Source: Pseudisothecium myosuroides (Eukaryota; Streptophyta; Bryopsida; Hypnales; Lembophyllaceae). From it: 64,000 bases of DNA. Positions 53,434-64,000 of this stretch are shown here, one piece after another. The notes beneath the pieces are model-generated. The model saw nothing but the letters and a program-made list of their open reading frames with translations, was not told the origin of the DNA and did no database searches. The DNA is taken from NCBI GenBank assembly GCA_951799445.1, contig OX637288.1, positions 2,606,501 to 2,670,500 on the forward strand. The letters are read 5' to 3'. Within the stretch, counting starts at the first letter, position 1. Every line of letters starts with the position of its first letter. A program made the translations under genes and the position numbers.

Positions 53434-54187
53434 GTCCTTTATATTTTTATTGCCATTTTCAATTGACAATTCTAAATTTATTTGTAGTAGCTCACAATAT
53501 TTGATACGTTTTTTATTTACTTGTTCAAATATGTTACAAATGTTGGCCCTAAATGATCCGTCAATGAAATTTGATACATGAATATTATTTTCTATAGTGG
53601 TTAATTCAATTAATCCTTTAACACTCCAATGTCCAATTTTTGAACAACGAACAAATTGAAATTTATGTTTCTTTCTCATTATTGCTTGGATGAAAGTCAT
53701 CTTAATTTTTGGAGATACTTAATCAAGTTGTTGTCCTATCGAATGGTTGGATTTAGTTTTACTTGAATATATATTTTTCTAAAATTACAAATGTGAAAGT
53801 ATATCAAGTGGTTGACCAAGCCAAAATTGCATTGATTCTAGTTCAAAATTGAATTTGCAAAAATGAGGTCATAGATTTAAAGAACACAAAAGTTTCAAAA
53901 AATCACCACGTCAAGAGACTCTCATTTCAAATCCATTCCAACAAATTATACTAAAAAAATGATAATCTTTTGCTTGTAATTGAATTTTAAAATTTTAAAA
54001 TTTCTTTTTCAAAATTTGTAAATGAATTTGTGATAGCATTGGTGAATCTAATTGTATGGATGGATTTTAAAACTCAAAATCTAAAACTTTTATTTGTATA
54101 TAAATTCCAAAATATGCTTCCAAATTGTATTTTATTATGATTTTTCTCAAATTGTCAATTTTGAAGAACACTCGGTACCTTTAGGGG
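53434..54187. other. AT-rich stretch, possible TTAA-type element
   Basis: 53450-53540 repeats part of R3 (AGCTCACAATATTTGATACG, compare 43720). A right end ACCTTTAGGGG is followed by TTAA at 54188-54191; a possible left partner at 53618-53621 (TTAA then CACTCCAATG) is weak. Open frames on both strands have no recognised motif. Confidence 0.35.
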
Positions 54188-54201
54188 TTAAAACTCATGT
54201 A

Positions 54202-54769
54202 CTCCCTCTATCCTACTAAAAACCTCCAAAAAGCTTCCCCACGAGGGATTAACTACATTTTTAGTCTTTCTACTAGTGATACATGCATTCAAAAACTAGC
54301 AATCCATCCTTTAGATCTATGCAAAATCTCCAACTTAGGCACGATTGTTTAGGCACCCAAAATCCATGCGGAAAGTACCATCTTTGACAAAATTTGTAAA
54401 CTCTGCTAGCTCCATCATTCTTGATGATTTAAAGGTTGGTAGCAACATTGAGATTCTAGAAACATCTACTGCAACCTAAATACCTACAACAAAGATCCGT
54501 ACACCACTTCAAGAACAACTCTTCAAAGTGCCGAAGTGGTCACCAAATCCATTGTCAATACTATTGTCTAAGGAAGCACAACAAGTCGAAGGTGTCTTAT
54601 ATGGGCAAGGCCAAGCTTTCTTGGCAAAGAATGCTCCCTAATCACTTGACTTGCCCCCACAAGGTCGTTCAACACGGCCAACACTTATTCAATAGAAATC
54701 TAAAAATGGAGTTTTTTAGTGGGACAAAAATTGTGCTTGATTTGGAGGTTTTTAGTGGGACAGAGGGAG
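54202..54769. mobile_element. Stowaway/mariner-like element, 568 bp
   Basis: The ends CTCCCTCTATCCTACTAAA and the inverse of CTCCCTCTGTCCCACTAAA are classic for Stowaway-type elements, with TA at 54200-54201 and 54770-54771. The interior is less AT-rich and may be a remnant of a longer mariner-like element, but I cannot place a transposase motif. Confidence 0.75.
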
Positions 54770-56682
54770 TAATATATTTCACCAGTTCTTGGCAAGCTTC
54801 TTTTCACATGCAATTGGATGTCAAGAACTTACCAAATTCTAACTGTTAATATGTTTTGGCTTGTAAAGTGAGTACATCAAATTGGGACCTTCACCTAATT
54901 GCCTCACATTTGCAAGAATGACATAGAAAGTTGTTTTTTAAGCTAATTATAAATTTATAAAATTAAAGCAAAAGCATAGGATAAGTCTTGCTTTGTAGAA
55001 AATTTTGTCCTTTGGAATTGACATTTCTCAATTTCATCACAAAACTATTAGATGTTCATTTAGACTTTTATTTATATATCCAATTACATAAAAAATATCC
55101 ATAATTTTTGACTAAAAATTTGTTGCCATAGATTTCTAAATGTAAATATAGAAAACATATGATTCTTTCCTGAATAATTAAAATTAAATTTGTTGATCAC
55201 ATTTTCTAATGTCACATTTTGAACTTGAACAAGATATGTTTTTTGACTTGATATGCCTCCGGTCTACTATATTCAAAATATTAGTAAAATATAATTTTGA
55301 AATTTTTGCATTATTCAAGTGTTAACTTACCCATAGAAAAATATGGATGCATTAAAAATGCATCACTTGAAGACCAATGAACACTCATTAAGTTTGTACT
55401 TGCTCATTGATAAAAAATGAACTCCAAAGTCCTTATAACGGAATTCACTTGAAACAATTCCATCGTGGCTATTACCGTACTCATACCAAGACTTACAATA
55501 AATGCACAAGACATGAAAAATTAAGTCTTGACCTCCTTTGTATTTGAAATATTCCACACCAACATCCTCTACTATCTAATCCATCCATGGACCACAATGT
55601 TTAGATTATAAAATTGTTTTTTTGTAATGACAAATTTTCACCGGAAACAATTCAACTAAAACATGATGAATATCAATCACATACAAAACGTACACATTAA
55701 AGGTTGAAACATACAACTACTCATTGTTATAATAGCCAATGCTCATGGAAGCTCATGTGATACACCAATTAAACTACTTCATGACAAATTCAACCTCCAA
55801 AATCACTCTATCAAATATGGAACAATATAAACAACATAACCATTAAATATGCTACATACATAAATATAAATTATAAAATAATCAACAAATATCCACACAA
55901 CTAAATAACATTTAATACCATTCAGCAGTCACTCATGACAACACTTAAAACATTACACTGAGCAACAAAATAAAGTAATTCAATGTTATTGTTTTAAATA
56001 CAAAGCAATTATTAATACCAATACTCCAACAAATACACTATTTCTTGGTTTTGTCTATGTAAGTAATTAATATAGAGTCTCCTTCCTAAAGGATTGTAAT
56101 CTTGGAGTAATGCATTTTGTTCCTTCGATCTTTACGTGGAACATAAAATGAATACACTTTTAAGTTATCTTAGCCTAAAATAAAGTCGGTTCTTTCTTCA
56201 TTTAAAATGGCAAGCCCATCTATATTAAATTATCCTCTACTACAAAGAATATTTGTTTTATATAAGCCATTAACTCTAGAACTCTTTGCAATACAAAAAA
56301 AAAATCATTTTGACAAATGAAAACAAGTATGGAAAAAAAAAAATATTTTCATTCCATTTAGAATGTGCAACTTTGCTCATGTTATATTCACATAATTGAA
56401 TGAAAATTGAGTCACACTAATTATTCTTTGATTTTTGTATATGAGGTTTAATTCCAAAAACATAGAATTCCCATGTGCTCAACTTTAAGAATTTCGGCTT
56501 CTTCATCCTAAACTTAGTTTGAAATTTATGCTTTATGTTGCTTTCAATCCAAACTAAAGAAATTTGGTTGATTCATTTTATTTTATTTTATTCTATTACA
56601 TAGAGATAACCTCCCAATTACCACATAGATCCAAAAATTGGACAACAACCGTTGCCATTCATCTTATAATAACCGCACAAGT
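54770..56682. other. AT-rich stretch without gene
   Basis: 54845-54910 resembles the repeat at 1520-1570. Beyond that I see no paired element ends, RNA gene or credible open frame up to 56682. Confidence 0.4.
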
Positions 56683-58245
56683 CAACTACCAATTCAATTG
56701 TGTTGGGAGCAAAATTTTATATCACCACTTAATGGCCACACACTGTGCGGTGAAGGGTTGCAAGAGATTTTTAACTAGATTTCATCTTCATCGCCTTTAA
56801 ATTGCAATGAAATTTATAGGAAGAAATTTCATAATCATGCCTAATTTGTGACCCTGACGCTTTACTTGCTATGGTGGTCTGACTCTTGTCTTGTTGTCTC
56901 TTGCCCCAAATTGTTTGTTTTAAAAAAAGTCGTGTTTTGAATGTCTTAGAAATTAAATGTAAAAATCTTCACCAAGGACGTGGTCCTGGGTGATTGCAAG
57001 AAACACTTAATGCGATATGTCACACCTTAGTATTTTATTTTATTTTTGGCCATAACTTTTGTATTTTAGCTCCAAATGACTCGGAATTTACATGGAAGCT
57101 ACTTATAACTATTATATACTATACCTGATTTTTGAGGATTTTTCAAAAATAATTTACTATTTTTAAACCACCCTGAAAATTTCTCACAATTGCTGATTTA
57201 GGGGGTTTTAGCACCATTTGGAATCCAAAAAAACAAATTTTGAGATGAAATTTGGAGAGGATGGTCTCTTAGTAGACCAATAGCTACTGTCCAAAGGAAT
57301 TTTAAAAATACTTATTTTTCTTTGGTGTAGAGGTCCACAAAGAGAGCTTCTTTCTACATTTTTTTTCAAAGATATAAAACAATATTTTGGTGATTTTTTT
57401 GGCCAAATCTCATCAAAAAAAAGTCTTCTCAAATAACCGATTTTTATATATTTTTAAGAAAAAAAATCCTATTTTTTACAAATTAAAATATTAGAAGTGG
57501 TATTTTCTTCACTGGAATTCTATATGAATTCTATGTCCAAAAGTCCGGTGAAGAAAATACCACTTCTAACATTTTAATTTGTAAAAAATAGGATTTTTTT
57601 TTTAAATATATAAAAATTGTCTATTTGAGAAGACTTTTTCTTGATGAGATTTGACCAAAAAAATCACCAAAATATTGTTTTATATCTTTGAAAAAAAATG
57701 TAGAAAGAAGCTCTCTTTGTGGACCTCTACACCACATAAAAATAAGTATTTTTAAAATTCCTTTGGACAATAGCTATCAGTCTACTATGAGACCATCCTC
57801 TCCAAATTTCAGCTCAAAATTCTTTTTTTTGCGCTTAAATGGTGCTAAAAACCCCTAAATCAGCCATTGTGAGAAATTTTCGGGGTGGTTTAAAAATAAT
57901 AAATTATTTTTGAAAAATCCTCAAAAATCAGGTATAGTATATAATAGTTATGAATAGCTTCCATGTAAATTCCGAGTCATTTGGACCTAAAACACAAAAG
58001 TTATAGCCAAAATAAAAATCAAAAACTAAGGTGTGACGGAACGCAACAAATAGTACAGGTGTTTCTTGCATTCACCCTCCTTTGCTTTTGTGATCTTTTT
58101 CCTCTATCAATGAAATTTGTCCATGTGTGTCAAGAAAAATAAATAATCGTGCCAAATTTCAAAACATGTAAGTCTCTATATTTACGTGGAAAAGGATTTG
58201 AATTTTGTCTATGCGGTGATTGGCAAGTTTATTCTGCATTATTAT
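56683..58245 (+). repeat. Dispersed repeat R5, copy 2 (interrupted)
   Basis: 56683-56830 matches 20318-20470, and 58140-58240 matches 20505-20590 (CAAATTTCAAAACATG, GTCTCTATATTTACGTGG, GCGGTGATTGGCAAGTTTA). Between them lie about 150 bp of other sequence and the foldback at 56988-58077. Confidence 0.6.
56988..58077. mobile_element. Foldback element, 1,090 bp, GGGTGATTGCAAG ends, copy 3
   Basis: The ends GGGTGATTGCAAGAAACAC and GGTGTTTCTTGCATTCACCC are inverted. Arms of about 500 bp are close to perfect inverses around 57530, where AATTCTATATGAATTCTATG forms the turn. TCCT lies outside both ends. The high arm identity suggests a recent origin or gene conversion. The minus-strand open frame at 57208-57432 is a shadow. 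Confidence 0.75.
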
Positions 58246-58401
58246 AGAAATTTCAGATTTATTGAGCTTATCTCGTATTGGATATGATTTATTTTCACGT
58301 TTTTTCTTAAAATAATGAGTCTGATTTCAAATTTTCAGAAAAAGATTGGAATATTTTATGTCTCACAAAAGACGAACGACTTCATATCCGATAATCCGTT
58401 G
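58246..58401. other. Short flank between foldback repeat and LINE fragment
   Basis: AT-rich, with no feature beyond the poly-T start at 58402. Confidence 0.4.
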
Positions 58402-58885
58402 TTTTTTTTTGTTTTTTTTTTGAACAAATGGCGAGAACCATTGCATTAAAAAAAAACCACCATACAAATCAGCCAAGCCAAAAAGAGGCTGGACAATGAA
58501 GATATAAGAGCAAGGGAAAAAAAGAGCCAACAAGAAGAACCACCTAAATGAATAAACAAGATGGGGGACCCTTCTTGTTCCAAATAACACTACCACCTTC
58601 TCTACGGGCAAGAACAGGTGAACTGACCCAAATCGAGTCAAACTTAGTCCAGATCTGAATAGCATCATGTGGACGATGTCTGGCCCCAATTTGAGCCTTC
58701 AGTTGCGCGGCCCGTCCTGAGTCTAAGAGAGCATCCCAAATGGCTTGGTGTGTAAAATCTAATGGCCATTGGTGTTGAGAGAACACTTTGCTATTCCTTG
58801 AGATCCATATGATCCAGAGAGCGGAACCTCTTAGCAGGGTCCAGATGATCTTCAAACCGTTGGGGTTTTCGCTCACATATCCTTC
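58402..58885 (-). mobile_element. 5'-truncated LINE tail
   Basis: On the minus strand, coding sequence from about 58870 down to the stop at 58544-58546 matches the last 110 or so codons of ORF2 at 29460-33725. Shared phrases are ALLDSGRAA, IWTKF and SIW, and both end in GPPxCLF. A 3' region and poly-A (poly-T on this strand, 58402-58421) follow. It inserted into or next to an ATCTACG array. It is a dead-on-arrival copy of a related but not identical LINE. Confidence 0.8.
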
Positions 58886-59420
58886 TTCATCTACCAATCC
58901 CTTAGTGGATCGTCGTCCGGCAATACATAAAATGAACTATTATCCACATTAATCTACGCCTTTGCAGTTCAATCTACGTTATAGGTTTTCCAGGATAGCA
59001 CATGAAAGCAAGCCGGCAAAGGGTCGGCGGTGGGCGCAGGCGAGAGCACTGTGCTCTCAAATCTACAAATTCCACATCAAATCAGCGTCACGCTATGATC
59101 AAGTTGAACAAACTTCCGAAGTAATCTTCGCATTTATTAATCGATCTACGTATTTCATAGCAGGTGGGCGCATGCGGCTGAGCCTACACTCTGCTCCTAG
59201 AGTCTACGAATAGAATGTACCATCGACATCGAATCTACGAAAAGCAACAGAATCTAAGAGTTCCTCAGGGGCGGCAGCTGGCGGATCAGAACATTGTTCC
59301 TTAAACTCTACTAAATATTTTTAGAATCAACATCGTGAAAAATTTTAGTTATACTGATCTTTGAATAATCTACACTTTTCTCAATTGATCTACGCTCTCC
59401 TCTTGATGTGGCTAACTGTA
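58886..59420 (+). repeat. ATCTACG module array, site 11
   Basis: Modules begin near 58890 (CATCTACCAATCC), 59058 (CAAATCTACAAATTC), 59202 (AGTCTACGAATAG) and 59231 (GAATCTACGAAA). Internal words CAATCTACGT and CGATCTACGT recur. The last module is less regular. Confidence 0.7.
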
Positions 59421-59715
59421 TGGGCCTCACTTTATATTAGTCTTGGGGCTGGATGGAAGGTTGGCCGGATTTGCATGAATTCAAGTCCTCAATTTGGCCC
59501 CAATTAATGTATATCGATCCATTCTCATGGTAAAACCCAATGAGAAAAAATTCATGGAAGGATACCGAAGGTTTCCACAATTTTCCTTCATCTGTGGTTT
59601 TCTCCTTGACTTTAATCAAGGTTTTCCCAGATAAGGTTTTAATGAGCAGCAACCGTATATCTAACAAGATTTCGGAAATTATTATATATGATATTGTATG
59701 TCGAGCCAGGAGGAG
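59421..59715. other. Flank of LTR, no gene recognised
   Basis: Open frames on both strands (76 codons minus, 65 codons plus) have no recognisable domain. A purine-rich run CAGGAGGAG directly precedes the LTR and could be a polypurine tract, which would make this the 3' end of an element, but no retroelement protein is seen. Confidence 0.3.
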
Positions 59716-59944
59716 TGTTAAGATTAAATTATTTTAATCCAATACGCTCTCCATTAAACCATTCTAGTTGATAGTCAATTAGTGACTAGATGGGAATCCT
59801 TCCCACCAATGGAAGAAGAGTACTATTCATCTTCTCCCACCTTGTTTATGTTTGTATACCTTCTTCCTAAGTACATTTACTCATTCTTGCGTACGTTGGT
59901 GTTTTTTAACCTTTTGTATTTTACTTAGTTTTATATCTCTAACA
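59716..59944 (+). mobile_element. Copia-like LTR, probably solo or broken
   Basis: A 229-bp segment starts TGTTAAGATT and ends ATCTCTAACA, giving TGTTA/TAACA ends typical of Ty1-copia LTRs. It is followed by CATTATCAGCCCCTGAG, which resembles the TTATCAGCAC primer-binding region seen in some plant copia elements (from memory). A TATACC at 59855-59860 and a T-rich 3' part could serve as promoter and end signals. No second LTR or gag-pol is visible. Confidence 0.5.
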
Positions 59945-60192
59945 CATTATCAGCCCCTGAGACCCAATATTTGATACTGAGCTCTTGGATTTTTTTTATA
60001 CTCAAATTTAAAAAATGTGAAACAAACAACTTTTTCTTTTTCTTCCTGTTTGTTCTATTTCAAAAATAAATAAGAGAGTTTTTTAATTTTTTGTGAACCT
60101 TTTCCTTTCTCTTCTTATTTTTTCTAAATCTTATTTTTTTCAAAACTGTATTTAAATGCAATTTGACTTCATTTATAATCATATTTTTTTGG

Positions 60193-60223
<31 letters not shown>

Positions 60224-60321
60224 ATTTTTTTTTGTTTTTAAAAAAAAATTGCAAGTAAAAAAATTGCAAGTAAAAAAATTGCAAGTAAAAAAATTGCTCT
60301 AGACCTTCATGTGTGCAACAA
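59945..60321. repeat. Low-complexity stretch: (CT)n and 15-bp tandem repeat
   Basis: A (CT) run is at about 60197-60226. The 15-bp unit ATTGCAAGTAAAAAA is tandemly repeated three times or so at 60248-60297. The remainder is T-rich. If the preceding LTR belongs to a full element, this would be its leader, but no gag is seen. Confidence 0.55.
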
Positions 60322-60560
60322 TGCTAGTAGTGAGCCCAAGAATGCAAGTTTGTGAGCATTGAGTCTACAATATAGGTACCTACAATATAGATATCACACA
60401 CTATATAAGGTGTATGTATCATAAACACCTATAATATGGGTATTTGTAACATATATACCCTATAATCACAAACGGTTTCTATAGTATATACACCTATAAC
60501 ATAGGTGTGTAGTATTCTAGGCTCATGGGCTCACATTTCTATGCTCACATAATAGCAACC
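60322..60560 (-). mobile_element. Inverted-repeat element with TATGTGAGC ends, copy 2
   Basis: Inverse copy of 24777-25020, sharing CTCACATAATAGCAACC at its right end and TATAGGTACCTACAATATAG inside. It is non-coding. Confidence 0.7.
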
Positions 60561-60857
60561 CTTGTTGGGGAGTGATGCTTTGTGTTTTGTCGTTTTGTGG
60601 AGCACAAAATTCCAAAGCCTTATCTAAGGGAATTCATTTCTTTCAAGATTTCATTTTTTCATATTGTAGATTGGGAGTTTATGGATACATAAAAGCATTG
60701 TGCAGATATTATATAGAACTCAATGTTGTAGTGAATCACATTTACAACAATTATATACATTATCCTAATCTTAGTTGTAGATTAGGATTAAAATATTTTA
60801 AAATTTTGTATCAAAAAAACACTATATACTTTAAATATATGAGTCTTTCAATTGTAT
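60561..60857. other. AT-rich stretch with one unassigned open frame
   Basis: A 96-codon open frame (60572-60862, plus) starts at ATG and has no recognisable motif. It runs into the next repeat, so it is probably chance. Confidence 0.3.
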
Positions 60858-61405
60858 ACTAGTATAGCCCTGTGTCGTTGCCACACCCAAAACAAAAGTA
60901 AAAGTCATTTTAAAAAACAAAAATAACTCAAAAACTCATAACTTTCCCATCGTAGGTCCAAATGCCACAAAACTAAGCCCGTGTATCCCTCCTCGCCGAG
61001 GGCTTTCCAACTGTACCAAAAACATGAGAATTTGACACATTTCAAAAGATACATAATTTAACATCATTCAGTAATTTTGTAGAACAAAAATAACTCAAAA
61101 ATCGATAACTTTCCCACCGTAGGTCCAAACGCAACGAAACCAAGCCCGTGCACCTCTCCTTGCCGAGGGCTTTTCAAGGGTACCAAGAACATGACCAATT
61201 GACACATGATTCAGAAGATACATAATTTAGGATGATTTAATAATTTTAAGAACCCCAAATAACTCAAAAATCCATAATTTTCCCACTGTAGGTCGGAACG
61301 CCACGAAACCAAGCCCGTGCACCCTTCCTTGCTGAGGGCTTTCCGACGGTACCAAACATGCCCTCAGGGGACGCACGGTCCAGGAGATCCCGATGTGACA
61401 AACAA
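60858..61405 (+). repeat. Tandem array related to 13647-14637
   Basis: It starts ACTAGTATAGCCCTGTGTCG and has three copies, about 165 bp apart, of the core with GCCGAGGGC or a variant, TTTCC and GGTACCAA. It ends with GAGATCCCGATGTGACAAAC, like 14161-14182. It is a monomeric relative of the dimer at 13.6 kb, lacking the AAGGTATGGA end. Confidence 0.65.
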
Positions 61406-64000
61406 AACGTCTTTTTCTGGAACACCCCTAGATCGGGCACTAATCTGATCAATTCTTGATCCTTTTGTACTATATCACTAATACATCCAGGCCTATTATG
61501 ATTCTATGTCATTAAAATCAATCTTGTGACAACAAGCTCTGTATCATGGCAAGCACTGTATCATAGTTTACTACCAGTACTTCATATCTTCAGCAAAAAC
61601 CTCCTTATCAGTGTAAGAAATATAATACCCTCATACAGATCATTTTTGTAAGCAAACTTGGTAGCATATCTTACTAAAGTAAATCGTAAATTGTATTGTA
61701 CATATAATGGTGTCCATAGTCCTTGAGCATAATTTGAAAATATCTACTCAAGTTGCCTACATCTCATTGCAAATAAATCTAAATATGACCAAAGCTTAAG
61801 AAATAAGGTTCAAAAAATTGAAGCTCGTTGATCAGAAGCTCCTAGAGGCAGTGGACCTCACCTGTGCCCATCCCACAACATGACAAAAAATGGAATGTTA
61901 ATGAGGTACACGAGGTGTTTTCAGCCCACTACGCTTGTTATTGCTTTCGCTAGGAGAAACAAATCAAATGAATCAAAAAACTTTTAAACCACAACAACAA
62001 TACTCTTCATCAGTAAACCTGGCCGTAAGCTGGACGTTGTGATCCCGAAGTTGCCATTTTTTCACCAAAGAACCCTTGTGTAACCTCGAAATTAATTGCC
62101 GAAGTACCAAGCAGTTGGCCGCACCGCACAGTCTGTTCCCGCAAGAGTATCTCGCAAATCAACTCAGGTTTCGAGTAATTGTTCCTCTACAGTGCAAAGG
62201 TATTCAGAACCTCGTGACTAAGCTCAAGCTCTGAATAATTTTTCCTCTACAGTGCGACAGAACGACAAGGGTCCACTTGATATTGTGTGCAGAGTATATA
62301 TAAACTCATAGTTGGACAAGTAGCCTAGCTGTATTTTGTGCAGATGAATGCAAAGCTTTTGAATTGCAAATCTAGGCTAAGAAACGAGTTGCTGATTTAT
62401 CAACATTAATGCTCTGAAATAGCTTCAGACCGCAGTCCTTTTGTGATGCAGCCTGTTAATAACTTCAGGTACTGCATACTGTAGCTTATATTAGCTCTGG
62501 CGGTTTCTTTTGCCTGTAATATTTGAGCTATTAATCGCCAAATGCTTTGGTCATTAGAGACGTCATAATAGCTCAGAGCTGTAATAGTATTAGAGGTGCA
62601 ATAGGCATTAGATCCTATAGATCTCATAATCTAAGTAGTTTAATAGAAAATCTCTCATTGGTGCTTTCAAGGGTGGGAGGGTGGGATCTAATAATCTCCT
62701 CTTTTTGGTACAAATCTAAAAGGCATTTCTAATCATAAGTATTTGTCCACACTAATATGTATAATTTCCACTTTAATAAAAGCAAAAGCTAAATTGCATT
62801 TTAATTCAATAGTCAAGACCTAAGACTTGACATTGAAATCTGGCAAAACAAACAAACAAACAAACAAACAAACAAAACTTTTCTGGGACATCCCTGAATC
62901 TTCAGGGCACCACCATGATTCCTGTCTGATTTTTTCATACTTCTTTCTATACTTGGAAACTTAATGTGCAACATTCACTTGTGTGATGAGATAATTTATT
63001 CATGAGTTCAATGCTGGAGCCTCTAAGATTAACAGACCAACTTTTCACTTTGTACTAGAGGCGTAGTAAGAAGTTTTGGAGCATGTAAACTTCCTGCTGT
63101 TTAATAGCCTCTCAATTGATGAAGCAAATAGACATGTTGTACTCTTTATAGACTATCCATGTCAATTTCAAATTATCAAAGCCAGATCACGCAGGTTCAC
63201 AACTAGTGCGCATGTTCAGTCCCATCAATCTAGTACCGAACTTTGCCATACCATTGCAGGCTCCCAACAATTTCAAAACTAACAAAGCCAGTTCACACAG
63301 GTTCACAACTATTGCACATGTTCAGTCTCAGCAGTCTAGTACCGAATCTTGCCATACTATTGCAGGCTTCCAGCAATATCGATAATATTACAACCAATGC
63401 ACTAAATGGAATCCAGACTAAGTTCTATGCCAAAGATATTAAGCTTGTTACCGTCCAAGCATTGATAACTCAAATAAACATCATTTCCTTACTCCTAAAA
63501 GTAAATATAACTTTAAGGTAAGGAGAAACTTCACATCATGCAAGAGTTTTTGAAAGTTTTCGAGAAGCCTTGGACCTCACCTGTGCCCATCCCACAACAA
63601 AACAACACGTTGGAATGTTAGTGAGAAACAACAGGTGTCTTCAGTCCATGGCACATGTTATAGCTGTCACTAGAATACAATCAAAATTACTCATACAAAT
63701 CAAAATACACAAGGCTAAAACTAAAGCTGAACCTGGAAGCCAGTCGAACATTGTGCCGTTCTTTGTGAGGGATCCATTGCAGTTTGAGAGTCACCACCAG
63801 CAAAATCACAAATGCCTTGCTACTTGCTACAACTGTATGAGAGTTTGTTACAAAGTTCTCAAAACTCCACAGCTTAGTAAGTAAAGTTGAACTGGAGAAA
63901 GGAGAGGCACAAGGTCTGCGGACGATGCTATTTTGCGTGCGGTGAGCGTAGAGCATAGAGCGGTGAGCGTACTTTTGCGAGCCCCGAGACCCCCAAAGTG
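61406..64000. other. Lower-repeat region with internal duplications, no gene called
   Basis: Composition is less AT-rich than most of the window. Direct repeats: GGACCTCACCTGTGCCCATC at about 61854 and 63574 (about 110 bp similar); a 106-bp tandem duplication at about 63168-63386 (GCAGGTTCACAACTA and variants); and CCTCTACAGTGC at 62186 and 62243. A TATATAAA at 62297-62304 could be a core promoter but no convincing ORF follows. A (CAAA) run is at about 62845-62878. The open frames are short and without motifs. Confidence 0.4.

Noticed and set aside
58383..58882. CATATCC on both sides of the truncated LINE as its target duplication
   Set aside because: The left copy is not adjacent to the poly-T, being about 12 bases away, and 7 bases could match by chance.
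60242..60297. Short tandem ATTGCAAGTAAAAAA as a CRISPR-like array
   Set aside because: Units are contiguous without spacers and the context is plant repeat DNA.
62290..62410. Promoter and short gene after TATATAAA
   Set aside because: The only downstream ATG gives a peptide of about 20 residues; one TATA motif in AT-rich DNA is weak evidence.
59716..64000. A complete copia retrotransposon starting at the LTR
   Set aside because: No second LTR and no gag, protease, integrase or RNase H motif downstream; known small elements occupy 60.3-61.4 kb.

Overview
This window looks like repeat-rich, AT-rich nuclear DNA from a plant with a large genome. The best evidence is a complete L1-type LINE whose first ORF has a DUF4283-like region and a CCHC knuckle, and whose second ORF ends in a zf-RVT-like CCHC finger; that domain order is typical of plant LINEs. 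CACTA-, hAT-, PIF- and Stowaway-like short elements fit the same picture. I found no host protein-coding gene, tRNA or rRNA that I can defend. Nearly all other open frames are short and are shadows of repeats. No species is named because nothing here fixes it.

Layout. 0-5 kb: two copies of a 181-bp inverted-repeat element around a TTAA-flanked element, then two foldbacks and a CACTA-like hairpin. 5-21 kb: dispersed repeats with many small DNA transposons nested in them. 21-24 kb: an older composite repeat. 26.1-33.9 kb: the full-length LINE, with a 15-bp target duplication and poly-A tail. 34-41 kb: a foldback, a TTAA-flanked element and a second copy of the composite repeat. 41-50 kb: arrays of an ATCTACG-containing module, foldbacks and more TTAA elements. 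50.26-53.43 kb: a three-level nest of elements. 54-58 kb: a Stowaway-like element, plain AT-rich DNA and a 1.09-kb foldback. 58.4-60 kb: a 5'-truncated LINE tail inside an ATCTACG array, then a copia-like LTR. 60-61.4 kb: a small inverted-repeat element and a tandem array. 61.4-64 kb: lower-repeat sequence with local duplications.

The most notable result concerns non-autonomous elements flanked by TTAA. Their termini start CCC or CCCC (CCCCTAAAGG, CCCTTGAACAAC, CCCTGGAG). Two insertions can be compared with empty copies of the host repeat in the same window, and both support a TTAA target. TTAA duplication with CCC termini is the hallmark of the piggyBac group. A second group ends in AGGTAG-like sequence and duplicates TA, and one member has inserted into the terminus of another. 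A third signal is a modular repeat carrying three ATCTACG words per roughly 120-160 bp, in about a dozen places.

None of these elements encodes a visible transposase, so all small elements would depend on enzymes encoded elsewhere. Alignments were made by eye; element edges marked approximate may be off by several bases.
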